From positions 1,624,001 through 1,688,000 of the forward strand of contig JAQPZY010001498.1 in assembly GCA_029931535.1 (NCBI GenBank): a stretch of DNA of 64,000 nt, read 5' to 3'. The notes beneath the pieces are model-generated. The model was given only the letters and a program-made list of their open reading frames with translations, was not told the origin of the DNA and searched no databases. The stretch comes from Margaritifera margaritifera (Eukaryota; Mollusca; Bivalvia; Unionida; Margaritiferidae). Both the position numbers and the translations under genes were made by a program. Shown piece after piece: positions 21,411 to 30,590 of the stretch; the first letter of the stretch is position 1; each line of letters opens with the position of its first letter.

Positions 21411-22007
21411 CTCTTCGTGATTCTGATATTGTTCTATAATGCATTCAGTTATAATGAACCCATAAAATGGGGTTTATGTTTTGAGGAGCTGGGATTTCAA
21501 TACTGTTCTTCTAATTTTTTTAAAAAAGAATAAATCTATCGAATATAAAAATTATGAGAAGGGAACATACGTAAAAGTCAAACAAGAAAAGATACACCAA
21601 AATTATGGTAAATGCATGTTGTATGAAAATTATGGGAAAAACAACATAAGACCACAAGGATCATGTAAAAGAGATATTATATTTTTGTTTCTTAATCAAA
21701 ATGCGATATAGACGATAGCTTGAACTTCATCCAAGTTCAACATGTCAGTCATGGCAACAAAACATTGAATAATGATGGTGGTGGTGGTGGTGGTGATCAT
21801 GATGATGACGAAGACGACGACGATGAATACATCTTTTGTGTTAATATGAATAAAATTGATACCATACAGCGTTTTCGCTAGGGGGGCGGGGGCTCTTTAT
21901 GATGTCACAGTCATCCATGCTCTTTTGAGTGGCATTCAATTCATCGGCCACTACTATGTGAGTTTATGTAAAATATATATATAAGTAGTATAGTATGGCA
22001 CTCGAGG
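21411..22007. other. No gene; GGT/GAT/GAC trinucleotide tract
   Basis: A (GGT)n-(GAT)n-(GAC)n tract lies at about 21775-21826. An AT-rich 76-codon frame precedes it and is probably not coding. Confidence 0.4.
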
Positions 22008-22147
22008 GACGAACGGGAGTCCCATGTTAAAAAGGGTCGAAAATTTATAGGGACAAACGGGATTTTAACATGGGAAAATGTGTCCCTATAAATTGTGAGC
22101 GACAAAAGGTCGAACCTTTATGGGGACAACGGGAATTTAACATAGAC
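22008..22147. repeat. Inverted copy of element-end repeat (c): left end of element 2
   Basis: The words gggacaaacgggattttaac, then atggggacaacgggaattta, are the reverse complement of the block (c) word ttaaattcccgtttgacccc at 4795-5310. It sits on the left of the BIR-gene cluster, and a weak direct copy sits on the right at 27480-27530. This is the layout expected of terminal inverted repeats around element 2. Confidence 0.5.
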
Positions 22148-22389
22148 GCCATCTTGGTTCATATCTACATTGTAACAGTGCAGCAATAGGTGACGGTCTG
22201 CACTTGAACAAAAATGTTGTATGACGTCATAGGTTTATCATGTGTGGTGAGTCTGTCTGTTTGTGTAACAGTGTTGCGTGTGTTTGGAGAGAAATGAGAG
22301 GTCGTCTGCTTTCTAACGGAAAGGCTGTAGTTTGTTTTTGCTTGATAAAGAGAGGGACATAAAAGTAAAGATAAGGGCTTGTCTCTTCC

Positions 22390-22560
22390 TATTTCATGTA
22401 CAAAAGATTAAACAGTAACATATTTACAAGGTTGACAACGTTGTGGAGTCAAACTAGATTTCCAATGTTCATTGATTACAGTATCATTTTGCAATGGATG
22501 TACACAACGTTTCTGAGCTAAAGAAAAGAGATAGCTGTAATGTTCACAAAACTTGAATAT
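22390..22560 (-). pseudogene. Sulfotransferase-like exon fragment, copy 1
   Basis: On the minus strand a ~47-codon frame (stop TAA at 22410-22408) contains LFSLAQKRCVHPLQND, then NEHWKSSLTPQRCQPC. The pattern HP-ND---N-HW and C-PC resembles the C-terminal region of family-2 carbohydrate sulfotransferases (N-HW-P----C-PC---YDF). The match is to a short motif only, so this is tentative. A closely related copy in the opposite orientation is at 28093-28270. Here the frame ends at the point where copy 2 stays open, so this copy is a fragment. Confidence 0.4.
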
Positions 22561-22881
22561 CTTTTTTTGGAAATCGTTTTATTATTTTGCTGTTACTTTT
22601 CATTTCCAAGATGGCGCGTATTTCGAGGCGTTAGCATGTATAAACTTTGATTTGGGATGCAGAATAGTACAGCCCCAGTTTTTGGAACACAATTTAGACT
22701 TCCAAAAAGAAAAAAAAAACAAACTTCGTGTTTTGTTTCACGGTGTAACAGATTTCCATTTAAAAAAACAAACAAAATCCGTAGTTTTTATTGTTATAAC
22801 CCGATTAACGTTCATAAAACAAAAGTCATATTTTCTTTCATGGTGTAGCAAAAATACTGTTTTGTTTTTTTTACTGTTGCT

Positions 22882-23505
22882 GTGGCCTACACATTCGTGA
22901 AGAAAATTAATTTTTATTGTTCAGTTTTATTCAGTTCAATTTTAGTGGAAAAACTTACTTTTACTGTTGCAGTAGCCACAAAAAACAAATATGATGGATT
23001 CTACCAAAATTTGAACAAAGTCGAATGTGAGCAGAATGATGATGTACCTTGTGACATCAGCGATTCTGCACAACGTTGCCGCTCGACTATCGAAAGACAT
23101 GCCGTTTATGTGCCTCTGTATGGATCTCATCTACACACTCACAAACCACTCTGGATATCGCACATTCGTAGAGAATTACAAATCAAAGAAAACTACACAT
23201 TTCCTATGACGTTGCCAGACTATTGTCATTTTGAAAGTAGTTTCTAGACGTTCAAAGAGAAATGGACTAAATATCTGGAAGGACTAAGTCCTATATGTTT
23301 AGCTAGAGCAGGATATGTTTACTATGTTTACTTGGGTGAAGGAGATAAAGTACAATGTTTCAGTTGTGGTTTGAAACTTCACGAATGGGAATATAAAGAT
23401 ACAGCTTACCTGAAACATTCCAGATGGTCTCCGTGCTGTCACTATCTTCACTTGGTGGGACATGATTATTATCCACATGGATACTTTAGAAGAGCGAATT
23501 CGTAG
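22882..23505 (+). pseudogene. BIR (inhibitor-of-apoptosis) domain gene, interrupted by an in-frame TAG
   Basis: From 23248 to the stop at 23505 the plus frame shows a BIR domain: an aromatic/basic start, LARAGYVYYVYLGEGDKV, then CFSCG and a complete CX2CX16HX6C zinc set (CFSC, H in LKHSRW, second C of PCCHYL). Directly upstream, in the same frame, 22882-23247 is open and ends with TAG at 23245-23247, immediately before the domain. The stop could be a real mutation, or tttctag could be a splice acceptor with the BIR exon starting at 23248. BIR proteins bind caspases and block apoptosis. No RING domain is visible. The next small ORF overlaps its 3' end. Neighbouring element repeats imply a virus-like carrier. 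Confidence 0.65.
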
Positions 23506-23749
23506 TTTGCATTTAGAGCTGCGAGAACGTATTTACAGAGGCTTTGTACATATTCAAGTGAAACGCAAAGAACAATTACATCCTCTACGACATAGACGTT
23601 TTAACCATTGGTATCTGAATGCTATAAAAAAGCTAATTACTTTGAAGATCTTCCAATGGTCAGACATTGATCATCTACCTGACTCCTGTAAGAGTTTGGA
23701 TGTCACGACTTCTACCTACAATGTTGCAGTGATACTCAGAATTCAATAG
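23462..23749 (+). CDS. Small ORF with an F-box-like N-terminus, copy 1
   Basis: It starts within the end of the BIR frame (ATG 23462 or, better, 23477) and runs to TAG at 23747-23749. It reads MDTLEERIRSLHLELRERIY, then RGFVHIQVKRKEQLH and HWYLNAIKKLITLKIF. The L-LELRE-IYR-FV segment recalls the first helix of an F-box, but is too short to assert it. A related ORF begins at 23945, so the module is tandemly duplicated. Function unknown. Confidence 0.4.
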   Translation: MIIIHMDTLEERIRSLHLELRERIYRGFVHIQVKRKEQLHPLRHRRFNHWYLNAIKKLITLKIFQWSDIDHLPDSCKSLDVTTSTYNVAVILRIQ

Positions 23750-23841
23750 AACGAAGTCCAGGAAAAGGTTAAAAATTTACAGGAAAAAAAAAAAAAAATT
23801 TAAAAGAAGTATCGCCTGAAAACGAAACTACTTCATGATGT

Positions 23842-23952
23842 ATGATGTGTGGTAAGCTAATGACTGAATTTCTTCGATCTGGTAAACCAGATTCCGTTCG
23901 ACAAATGTGTGACTATTTCATCAAAGAAAAAGACATTCAAGTGAATGACTAG
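23842..23952 (+). CDS. Short 36-codon ORF between the two F-box-like ORFs
   Basis: ATG at 23842, TAG at 23950-23952; it reads MMCGKLMTEFLRSGKPDSVR and ends DIQVND. It overlaps the next ORF start (ATG 23945) by 8 nt, as the BIR frame overlaps copy 1. By position it may be the remnant of a second larger gene in a duplicated two-gene module. A poly(A) run (23780-23800) and stops upstream break any longer frame. Confidence 0.25.
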   Translation: MMCGKLMTEFLRSGKPDSVRQMCDYFIKEKDIQVND

Positions 23953-24120
23953 CTTAGAAGAGAACATTCAGAATCTACCTTTGGAGTTGCGTGAGAGCAT
24001 TTACAGAGAGTTTGTCATGATTCAAGTGAATCGCAAACTCAAAATCATTTCTCGATTTTTAAACTATTCTATTTCCACAGTATAAGAAGACTGATTATTG
24101 GAAAAACTATGACAAACACA
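23945..24120 (+). pseudogene. Small ORF with an F-box-like N-terminus, copy 2, frameshifted
   Basis: It reads MTSLEENIQNLPLELRESIY, then REFVMIQVNRKLK, closely matching copy 1. Its own frame stops at 24083-24085. The part corresponding to copy 1 YLNAIKKLI continues in another frame as YFHSIRRLI at about 24070-24100, which locates an indel near 24060. It is therefore a decayed paralogue of the ORF at 23462. Confidence 0.45.
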
Positions 24121-24199
24121 AAACTCTACGTGGATATAACGCTTACCATGCCTCGACTTCTGTCATCCCTGTTACAGCAAATTCCGTGAAAGGAAGTGA

Positions 24200-24515
24200 A
24201 TGACTGTTACAAACTTAGTGGATAATCGAATACCTTTACAAAAACTGATTCCACAAGACGATACGTTTCCTTTGAATTTTGGACGACGCTTGGTGTGCGC
24301 GTTCGTGACAACATTTCTTGGCTTTCGTTTACCTGCAGATTCGTTGTGGACAATTTATGAACAGTACATGCAGCAAAGACATGACCACCAAAACATTATC
24401 TGTGCACGAAAAAGTCATTGTGTTAAAAGTGTTGAGAATAGTGATGAATACGAGCTGTGTACCTCCGTGTGAAGAAGACATTCGTCGTACTGTATCTACT
24501 CCTCATACTTACTAA
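24200..24515 (+). pseudogene. Unrecognised ORF pair, probably one frameshifted gene
   Basis: A frame from 24200 reads MTVTNLVDNRIPLQKLIPQD and FPLNFGRRLVCAFVTTFLGF. From about 24390 a second frame looks more natural (HEKVIVLKVLRIVMN, then PPCEEDIRRTVSTPHTY, stop near 24515). An indel near 24380-24400 would explain both. There is no recognisable domain. It follows the F-box-like ORFs on the same strand and probably belongs to element 2. Confidence 0.3.
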
Positions 24516-24825
24516 GAAGTGTGTATAGCAAGCTGGCTAAACAGCCAGATTTACGACTGGAAAAGTTTTGGATTCGGTGCCTGAACACAAGAAGTTGCTG
24601 ATTATGCCAAACACCTTTAGTGTGACTGATGAAAAAATAGGAAAAACATGAACTTTGTGTTTTTGAAATGTGAAATATTGTTTGTTCCTGTTACACAATG
24701 AAAAAAAAAATATATAAAATGTCTTGTGTCGTTGATGAAATGTCATAATTCTAAACACAATTCTCAGTTCTCAAAGTGCTTGACAAAATGTCAGCTCGTC
24801 AAAGTTGGGCTGGGGGGAAGGGGGG

Positions 24826-24857
<32 letters not shown>

Positions 24858-24859
24858 CA
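24516..24859. other. No supported gene; ends in poly(A)
   Basis: A short frame (KLAKQPDLRLEKFWIRCLNT, about 24527-24595) may be coding residue of the element. A G-run followed by a ~28-bp A-run occurs at 24816-24857. Confidence 0.35.
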
Positions 24860-25060
24860 ACTTGACATCATCAGCTGTAAATGTCTTAAACCATTTCCAC
24901 GGCCAAGTCCTGTTCCTGCTGCTTCTGTTGCTGTTTTGGTAGTGGTAGCTGCTGACGTCTCAGTGCTGAACGTAACGTTGATGTAGTCATAGGTGGTTTA
25001 GAACTCTTGGGTCGTGAAGGTCTCTTCCTCTTTGTTATAACCCTTACCCCTTCTGGTGTT
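24860..25060 (-). pseudogene. Second copy of the Ser/Thr-rich ORF, 3' part only
   Basis: The segment matches 3003-3185 base by base over long blocks (cttgacatcatcagct, ccacggccaagtc, tttggtagtggta, gttgatgtagtca, ttggatcgtgaaggtct against ttgggtcgtgaaggtct). In protein it reads KRKRPSRPKSSKPPMTTSTL, matching SNRPSRSKTSKPSLTTSTL of the first copy. It is truncated at about 25040, where repeat block (a) begins. This links elements 1 and 2. Confidence 0.7.
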
Positions 25061-25379
25061 TGTGAGTTTAGTGCGTATGTAAACACTACTACCCTTTGCT
25101 TTGGCGTGGTGTGATAGTATCTTTGTTTGTATGTATGTGTAAGCACTACTACCCTTCGCATTTTTATGGACAGAAAATTAATTTCTTAACAAGTACAAAG
25201 ACTCCATGTACATTGCATAACTTCTTTTCTCTCCATCCTGTTTAATGTCTATTTAGGACTGACATTTTAAGTCTTACCGTTTTCAGTCTCTAACAGAAAA
25301 TTTTACTTTCTCTGTCAATCTTTCTTTTAACGCAACAAAAAAAATTCTATCCAAAGCAACATCACCATCCTAAAATTGA

Positions 25380-25860
25380 AATTTAAAATCGAAAATAAAA
25401 ATTAAGAAATGAAAATTGAAAAAATAAATTTCAAACTTGAAAATAAAAAAAATAAAAGTGATGAAAATGAAAAAATTAAAATTGAAAATGAAAAGAAATG
25501 CAAATTTTATTTAAAAAAATACGAAAATTTAAATCCAAATTTGAAAATTAAAATTGAAAATGAAAATAAAATAAAAAAAGAAGTTGAAAATGATAATTTA
25601 AAATTAAAATAAAAAATATTAAGAATTAAAAATGAAATTGAAAATGAAAATTTTTACAAAAAAATGAAATTTGAAAAACTAAAGTTGAAAATGAAATTTG
25701 ATATGAAATTTTACAAAAATTAAATTTGACAAACTAAATTTGAAAAGGAAAATAAAAAACTAAAATTTGAGAGAAAACAAAAGTTCAAAATGAAAATTAA
25801 GAAATGAAAGTTGAAAATGAAAAATTGAAAATGAAAATTGATAAACCCAAAATTTTGACT
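25380..25860. repeat. Cryptic simple repeat of 'gaaaattaaaattgaaaatg' type
   Basis: This is strongly strand-asymmetric, purine- and A-rich DNA with irregular GAAAAT/AAATTG periodicity. Lys/Asn-rich frames through it (such as 25409-25612) are artefacts. Confidence 0.8.
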
Positions 25861-25969
25861 TCTAAACCAAGTTTAGAGTTAGTGAGAGCTTTAAAAACGT
25901 GCCTTAAAGCAAAATGATCGACACCCTCTATGATGGCAAACATACAAAATTACCGAATTTCTTAACCAC

Positions 25970-26700
25970 CCTTACGTTTGTTGTATGATAGTATGTAAGT
26001 ATAGAGCGTGTGTATAAACACTCCTACTCTTTTCGTTAGATAAGAAGAGTGGATTGTATTCAAAAGGCGGTTGCTGGATAGTAGGGGGGTGTTTGGATAG
26101 TAATCAAAAAGAGGTATGTTGGAAAGTAGGGGTATGTGTTTGGATTGTAATTTAAAAGAAGCGGTTGTTAGATAGTAGGCGTTTGTTGGATTAGAATCAA
26201 AAAGCGGTTGCTGGATAGTAAGGCGTGTGTTTGGATTGTAATAAAAGAGCGGTTGCTGGATAGTGGGGTTGGATTGTAATTAAAAAGCGGTTGCTGGATT
26301 GTAAGTGTGTGCTTGTATTGTAATCCAAAAGCGGTTGCTGGATAGTAGGATATGTGTGTTTGGATTGTAATCAAAATTCGGTTGCTAGATTGAAGGGATA
26401 TGTGTATTTGGATTGTAATCAAAAAGCAGATGCTGGATAGTAGGGGTGTGTGTTTGGACTGTAATAAAAAAAAAAGTTGCTGGAGAGTGGGGTGTGCGTG
26501 GAATTGTAAACAAAAAGCGGTTGTTGGATAGTACGGGTGTGTGTTTGGATTGGATAGTGGAGTATGTGTTTAGATTGTAAAAAAATAAAGCGGGTACTGG
26601 ATAGTAGAATATGTGGGATTGTAATCAAAAACTAGGTGCTGGATTGTAGGGTATGTGTGTGATTGTAATCAAAAAGGGGATGGCTGGATAGTAGGGATCT
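25970..26700. repeat. Element-end repeat blocks (a) and (b) of element 2
   Basis: Block (a) words (gtgtgtataaacactcctac) are followed from 26036 by about 13 copies of the ~50-bp unit (ggttgctggatagtaggg, tgtgtttggattgtaatcaa, aaagcggttg). Units match the 4560-4790 array but are more numerous here. Long minus frames of Ile/Gln/Thr-His type are artefacts. Confidence 0.75.
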
Positions 26701-27465
26701 ATCCATTGTTTACCGTTTTCCAAAAACACATACACTTGCAACTTTACCAGAAATCTTAACTTCATACAAACCCTGAAATTCACTAGTTTGAAAAAACTGC
26801 TACTAAATATTGTAGCCCTTCTTTCTCTACCTATATGAGTGTGTATATCAAGATGATTAAGTGACTCATATTGTCAGTTTCAAAACGCGAACAAATAATG
26901 TTACAGTTCAGTATTTAGCGTGGCGAGAAAAATGTTACAGTGCACGAATTCTTAACACGATTGCAAATTCACTATAGTTTGTCTTCACTGCAATCGTAAA
27001 AAAGCGCATTATTTGCCACACTTCCTGTCTTGAATCTAGAACAAAACACTTCGTCAATCATTATAAGTGATTTCATTGGCTACTAAATATTTTCTACCGC
27101 CTTCGTTTCGAGTCGGCTTCAGTTGCTATTCACACAATGAGAAGATTAGATGTGTTTTTATGCGCCTGAACGTTAACTGCTTTATAAAAGAACAAAAACA
27201 AACGTACAACCAGTCTACAATTTGTGATCAATGGAAACTGTGTCAGCCTTAGTTCAAAATACATCATGGAATGTTTGGATGTAATATTTTGTAAGAACCA
27301 TGCATCTACGTTTTCGAAAAGATTTTTAAAAAAATATAAAGTGGATTTTTCTTATCGATGTGAATTTTTTAGGATGTTTGTATTTGAAATTCGTATCGAA
27401 AATATACCATAAAAGTAAGTTTATCTGTGTTTTAATTTGGTTAAAAATGAATAAAATATTAACTC
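26701..27465. other. AT-rich stretch, no gene identified
   Basis: Short plus frames at 27067 and 27224 contain some coding-like runs (VIFCKNHASTFSKRFLKKYK) but no motif, good start or splice sites. Confidence 0.35.
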
Positions 27466-27518
27466 TCTCTCTCTCTCCAGCGTAATGTTAGTTCTCCGTC
27501 TCCGTACGGCGTAATCTT

Positions 27519-27568
<50 letters not shown>

Positions 27569-27600
27569 CGAATAATAATAATAATAATAATAATAATTGT
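27466..27600. repeat. (CT)n/(AAT)n microsatellites with a remnant of end repeat (c)
   Basis: The word gcgtaatgttagttctccgt, then tacggcgtaatcttaattct, corresponds to tacggcgtaatgttaattcc at 4921 and 5272 and lies between CT tracts. Then follow (CT)n to about 27565 and (AAT)n at 27570-27596. It probably marks the right end of element 2. Confidence 0.5.
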
Positions 27601-27819
27601 ATGGCCTGTTGAGTAATGAGTAAGGCCTATGTTACGGGCTGGACATTAAATAAATATGGGCTGGATATTAAGCAAACTGGGTGGTTGCCTAATTTTACTG
27701 TTCTCTAAGACCAGCACAGAAAAATGTTATAGTACAAGAAATATTGAACTTGGCGATACACACGTCTTGAACCAAACGATATGTTTTGGAACGCTTTCAT
27801 TTGACAATATTTCATCGTG

Positions 27820-28056
27820 TGCACTATGCTCACAATAGCTAAAGATGCTATTCGTGTGGCTAGGTCAATCAGTACGAAACGGCGTGTTTGCGGGGCAGTA
27901 AACTTCAACCACTTCTCGCTTTTAGTACATAATGTAGCCAAGTCAATCAGTGCTAAACGGTTTGATAACGATTTAGTACGTAGTATGGCTAGTTCAATCA
28001 GTAAGAAAGGACATGTGAGAGGGACAGAAACCTTAGTCACTACTCGCTTTTAGTAT
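27820..28056 (+). repeat. Three imperfect ~70-bp units, open on the plus strand
   Basis: The units share tggctaggtcaatcagtacg, tagccaagtcaatcagtgct and tggctagttcaatcagtaag, with a shared distal word (cttttagtacata / cttttagtatata). The plus frame 27817-28053 reads VARSISTKRR, VAKSISAKRF and MASSISKKGH. Whether this is a coding repeat is unknown. Confidence 0.45.
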
Positions 28057-28092
28057 ATATATGGGAATTTTAACAAAAGATATTAATTTTTT

Positions 28093-28270
28093 GTGAACAT
28101 TATAGCGATCTCTTTTCTTTAGCTCAGAAACGTTACGTTGTGTACATCCATTTCAAAATGATACTGTACTCAGTGATCATTGGAAATCTTGTTTGACTCC
28201 ACAACGTTGTCAACCTTGTAAATATGTTACTATTTATTCTTTTGTACATGAAAAAGGAAGGGACAAGCCC
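28093..28270 (+). pseudogene. Sulfotransferase-like exon fragment, copy 2 (inverted relative to copy 1)
   Basis: The plus frame reads VHPFQNDTVLSDHWKS, then CLTPQRCQPCKYVTIYSF. Its DNA matches the reverse complement of 22390-22560 along about 170 bp with few differences, plus a 4-bp insertion (acgt near 28135) that breaks the frame upstream. Similarity stops at both ends of this exon-sized block. The family call rests on HW and C-PC spacing and is tentative. The frame continues to 28588 without recognised motifs. Confidence 0.4.
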
Positions 28271-28549
28271 TACTCCTTTCTCTTCATTTTAAGTAAGCGG
28301 GTTGTTCACATTCCAAATTCAAGGAGTGTAGTAATGATTTCAAGTACTCATACACTAGTTATTCACATTCCAAATACAAGGTGTGGTCTTGTGGTGTTCA
28401 AGTACTCCTATACGAGTTGTCTACATTGCAAAACTGCGTATCATCTCTACAACGAAAATGCTGCTTCACAACAACTCTTGTACCTCATTTGTTCAGGTTT
28501 GTTGCCAGACAGATTATACCATATTCTCATTGTATCTTTACTAGTATGC

Positions 28550-29260
28550 ATGGATATCACTAATTATCAAACTCATGCAAGACCTTGATGATATAAGCAT
28601 ATATTCCAAGACTGATCAAAATCGGATTAAAAGAAATATGGTTTTGAGAGTGGAAGCAAGCTCAGCAAATCAGATGCAAGATTACTCATTTATATGTGTG
28701 GATGTCGCTTATTATCGAATCCATCCAAGATCTTGATGATACAAGTCCAAATGTTAAGTTTTATCAAAATCGGATCAGAAATATGGCTTCCTCAACCAGT
28801 CAGATGCAAGATCACCTCATTAATATGCCGCTCATTATTATCACTCTTGTGCAAGATCTTGATCCAAATTTGATATTTAAACTCCGTTCAGAAATATGGC
28901 CTTAAGAGTGGTAACAAGATATGCAAGATTGCCTCATTAATATGCGTGGATCTCATCATTTTTTAAGTCACCCAAGATCTTGATGATATAAGCTCTTATT
29001 TTAAGTTTGATAAAAATCAGATTTAAAAAATGACTTCCAGAGTGGTAACAAACTCGGTCACTTTCATGCAAGATCACCTCATTATCATGCAAGGATCTCG
29101 CTCATTATCGAACTTGTCCAAGGTCTTGATGATATCAGCATATATTCCAAATTTGATCAAAATCGGATCAGATTTGCATGGGTCCTGTGCATTATCAAAC
29201 TCACGAGATCTTGATTATACAAGCCTTTATTTCAAGCGTGATCAAAATCTATGTTTATAT
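28550..29260. repeat. Array family B (~145-bp units), about five copies
   Basis: The units contain caagatcttgatgatataag, cat-attccaagtttgatca, aaaatcggatcagaaatatg, gagtggtaacaagctcag, atgcaagatcacctcatta and atatgcatggatctcgctca. They are the same family as 47930-50640. The layout suits the core of a pearl/HINE-type element, although no clear ends are visible here. Confidence 0.7.
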
Positions 29261-29984
29261 AACGAAATAAACATAACAATATTCTCCAATAGCTCTTTTA
29301 CGCACTACATACCATCCTCGCGTGTCTAAGTCATTTGGATCGTAAACTGGATGGCAGAACAAGTGTTGAAAAGGGAGATACTTATTTTTTTTATATATAA
29401 TTAAAACCAATGTCTGTCAATGTATATACGCAAATGCTGCTTAGGCTTTCTATTTTGAGACTGTAGTAGTAAATCTCAGAAACTTAACACTGTATTTGAT
29501 TTATTATCCACCGACCTTCAAATTTTTCATATCTTCTGGCATCCAACAAGCACTGTGAAATCATCTACGTTAACCGTGAAAGACCCAAGTGTAGCATTTC
29601 CTGCCGTTTTCTCAATACTTTTTTTCCTGCTTTATTCAAGTATTGATAATTGACAAAAAAGGATTAATGATTTAGTTCATACACATAAGCAATTGCCTCT
29701 ACATTTACAATGTAATGTTTATACTATATGGTCCAAAAAAAAAAAAAAAAAAGTCGCGTATATGTCGTTTCAAAATGTTGTGGGTTTTACACACAAATAT
29801 TACAAATTTGTATGTCATGTCTTAGCAGAAAAACTGTAATGGGCCTTTTCCAGACTCCTGGTATATAAAGACTATCAAAACTTTCTGCACATAAATTCAT
29901 ATGTATGCAAGAAGATTTTACATAAGATAGGCTCCAATACAAGTATATCATTCACGAAAATACGTGACACTGGTTGTAACAGGC
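29261..29984. other. No supported gene
   Basis: Plain AT-rich sequence with a poly(A) run at about 29734-29751. Confidence 0.4.
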
Positions 29985-30590
29985 GGGATGGTGTTTATTG
30001 AAAATGTATAAACAAGGGTCCCTCGAAAGGATTTACATTCTACTGTTCGAAAAGAATTTTCAGGAATTGCAAATAATACCATTTCTTCTTTTTAACTGCT
30101 TAGTGTTGAAACCATTTATGACACTCCTGAGCAATAATAAGATTTTCAAATTAGCCACTGTGGCGGCCATATTGGATGTAAGATCTGAACCATTTCATTT
30201 AGGTCCAACCAGACATCATTAGAAGACTTTCGGTGAAAATTCCATGCCAATATGACCATTCATTCAGGAAGGGTAGCGATAACAAGATTTTCAAGATGTC
30301 CGTCATAGTAGCCATATTTGATATAGGAGTGTCACCATTGCATTTAGTACCAACTAGATATCATAAGAAGTCTTTCGATGAAAATAATGTGTCCATAATG
30401 CCATGAATTCTTGAGTAGCGCTAACAAGATTTTCAATATGGTCGCCATATTGGATGTAAGTTCAGCATCATTTTCATTCAGGACCAACTAGGCACCATAA
30501 GAAGTCTTCTGGTGAAAAACTCATGCCGATACGACTTTCCATTTAGGAGCAACGATAAAAAGATGTTCAAGACGGCTGCCAAATTTGTAA
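29985..30590. mobile_element. Array family A, copy 1 (pearl/HINE-like)
   Basis: A left flank (agggtccctcgaaaggattt, ctactgttcgaaaagaat, ataccatttcttctttttaa) is shared with 34213, 37940 and 42856. It is followed by about three ~140-bp core units (agcgataacaagattttcaa, ggcggccatattggatgtaa, catttaggtccaaccagaca, gaagtcttt-ggtgaaaa). Confidence 0.65.

Noticed and set aside
22593..22848. THAP-like zinc finger suggested by CFVSRCNRFP on the plus strand
   Set aside because: Only a short Cys spacing resemblance; the rest of the domain is missing and the frame is AT-rich.
24886..25161. 91-codon minus frame as a separate gene
   Set aside because: It is the truncated copy of the Ser/Thr-rich ORF running into repeat block (a).
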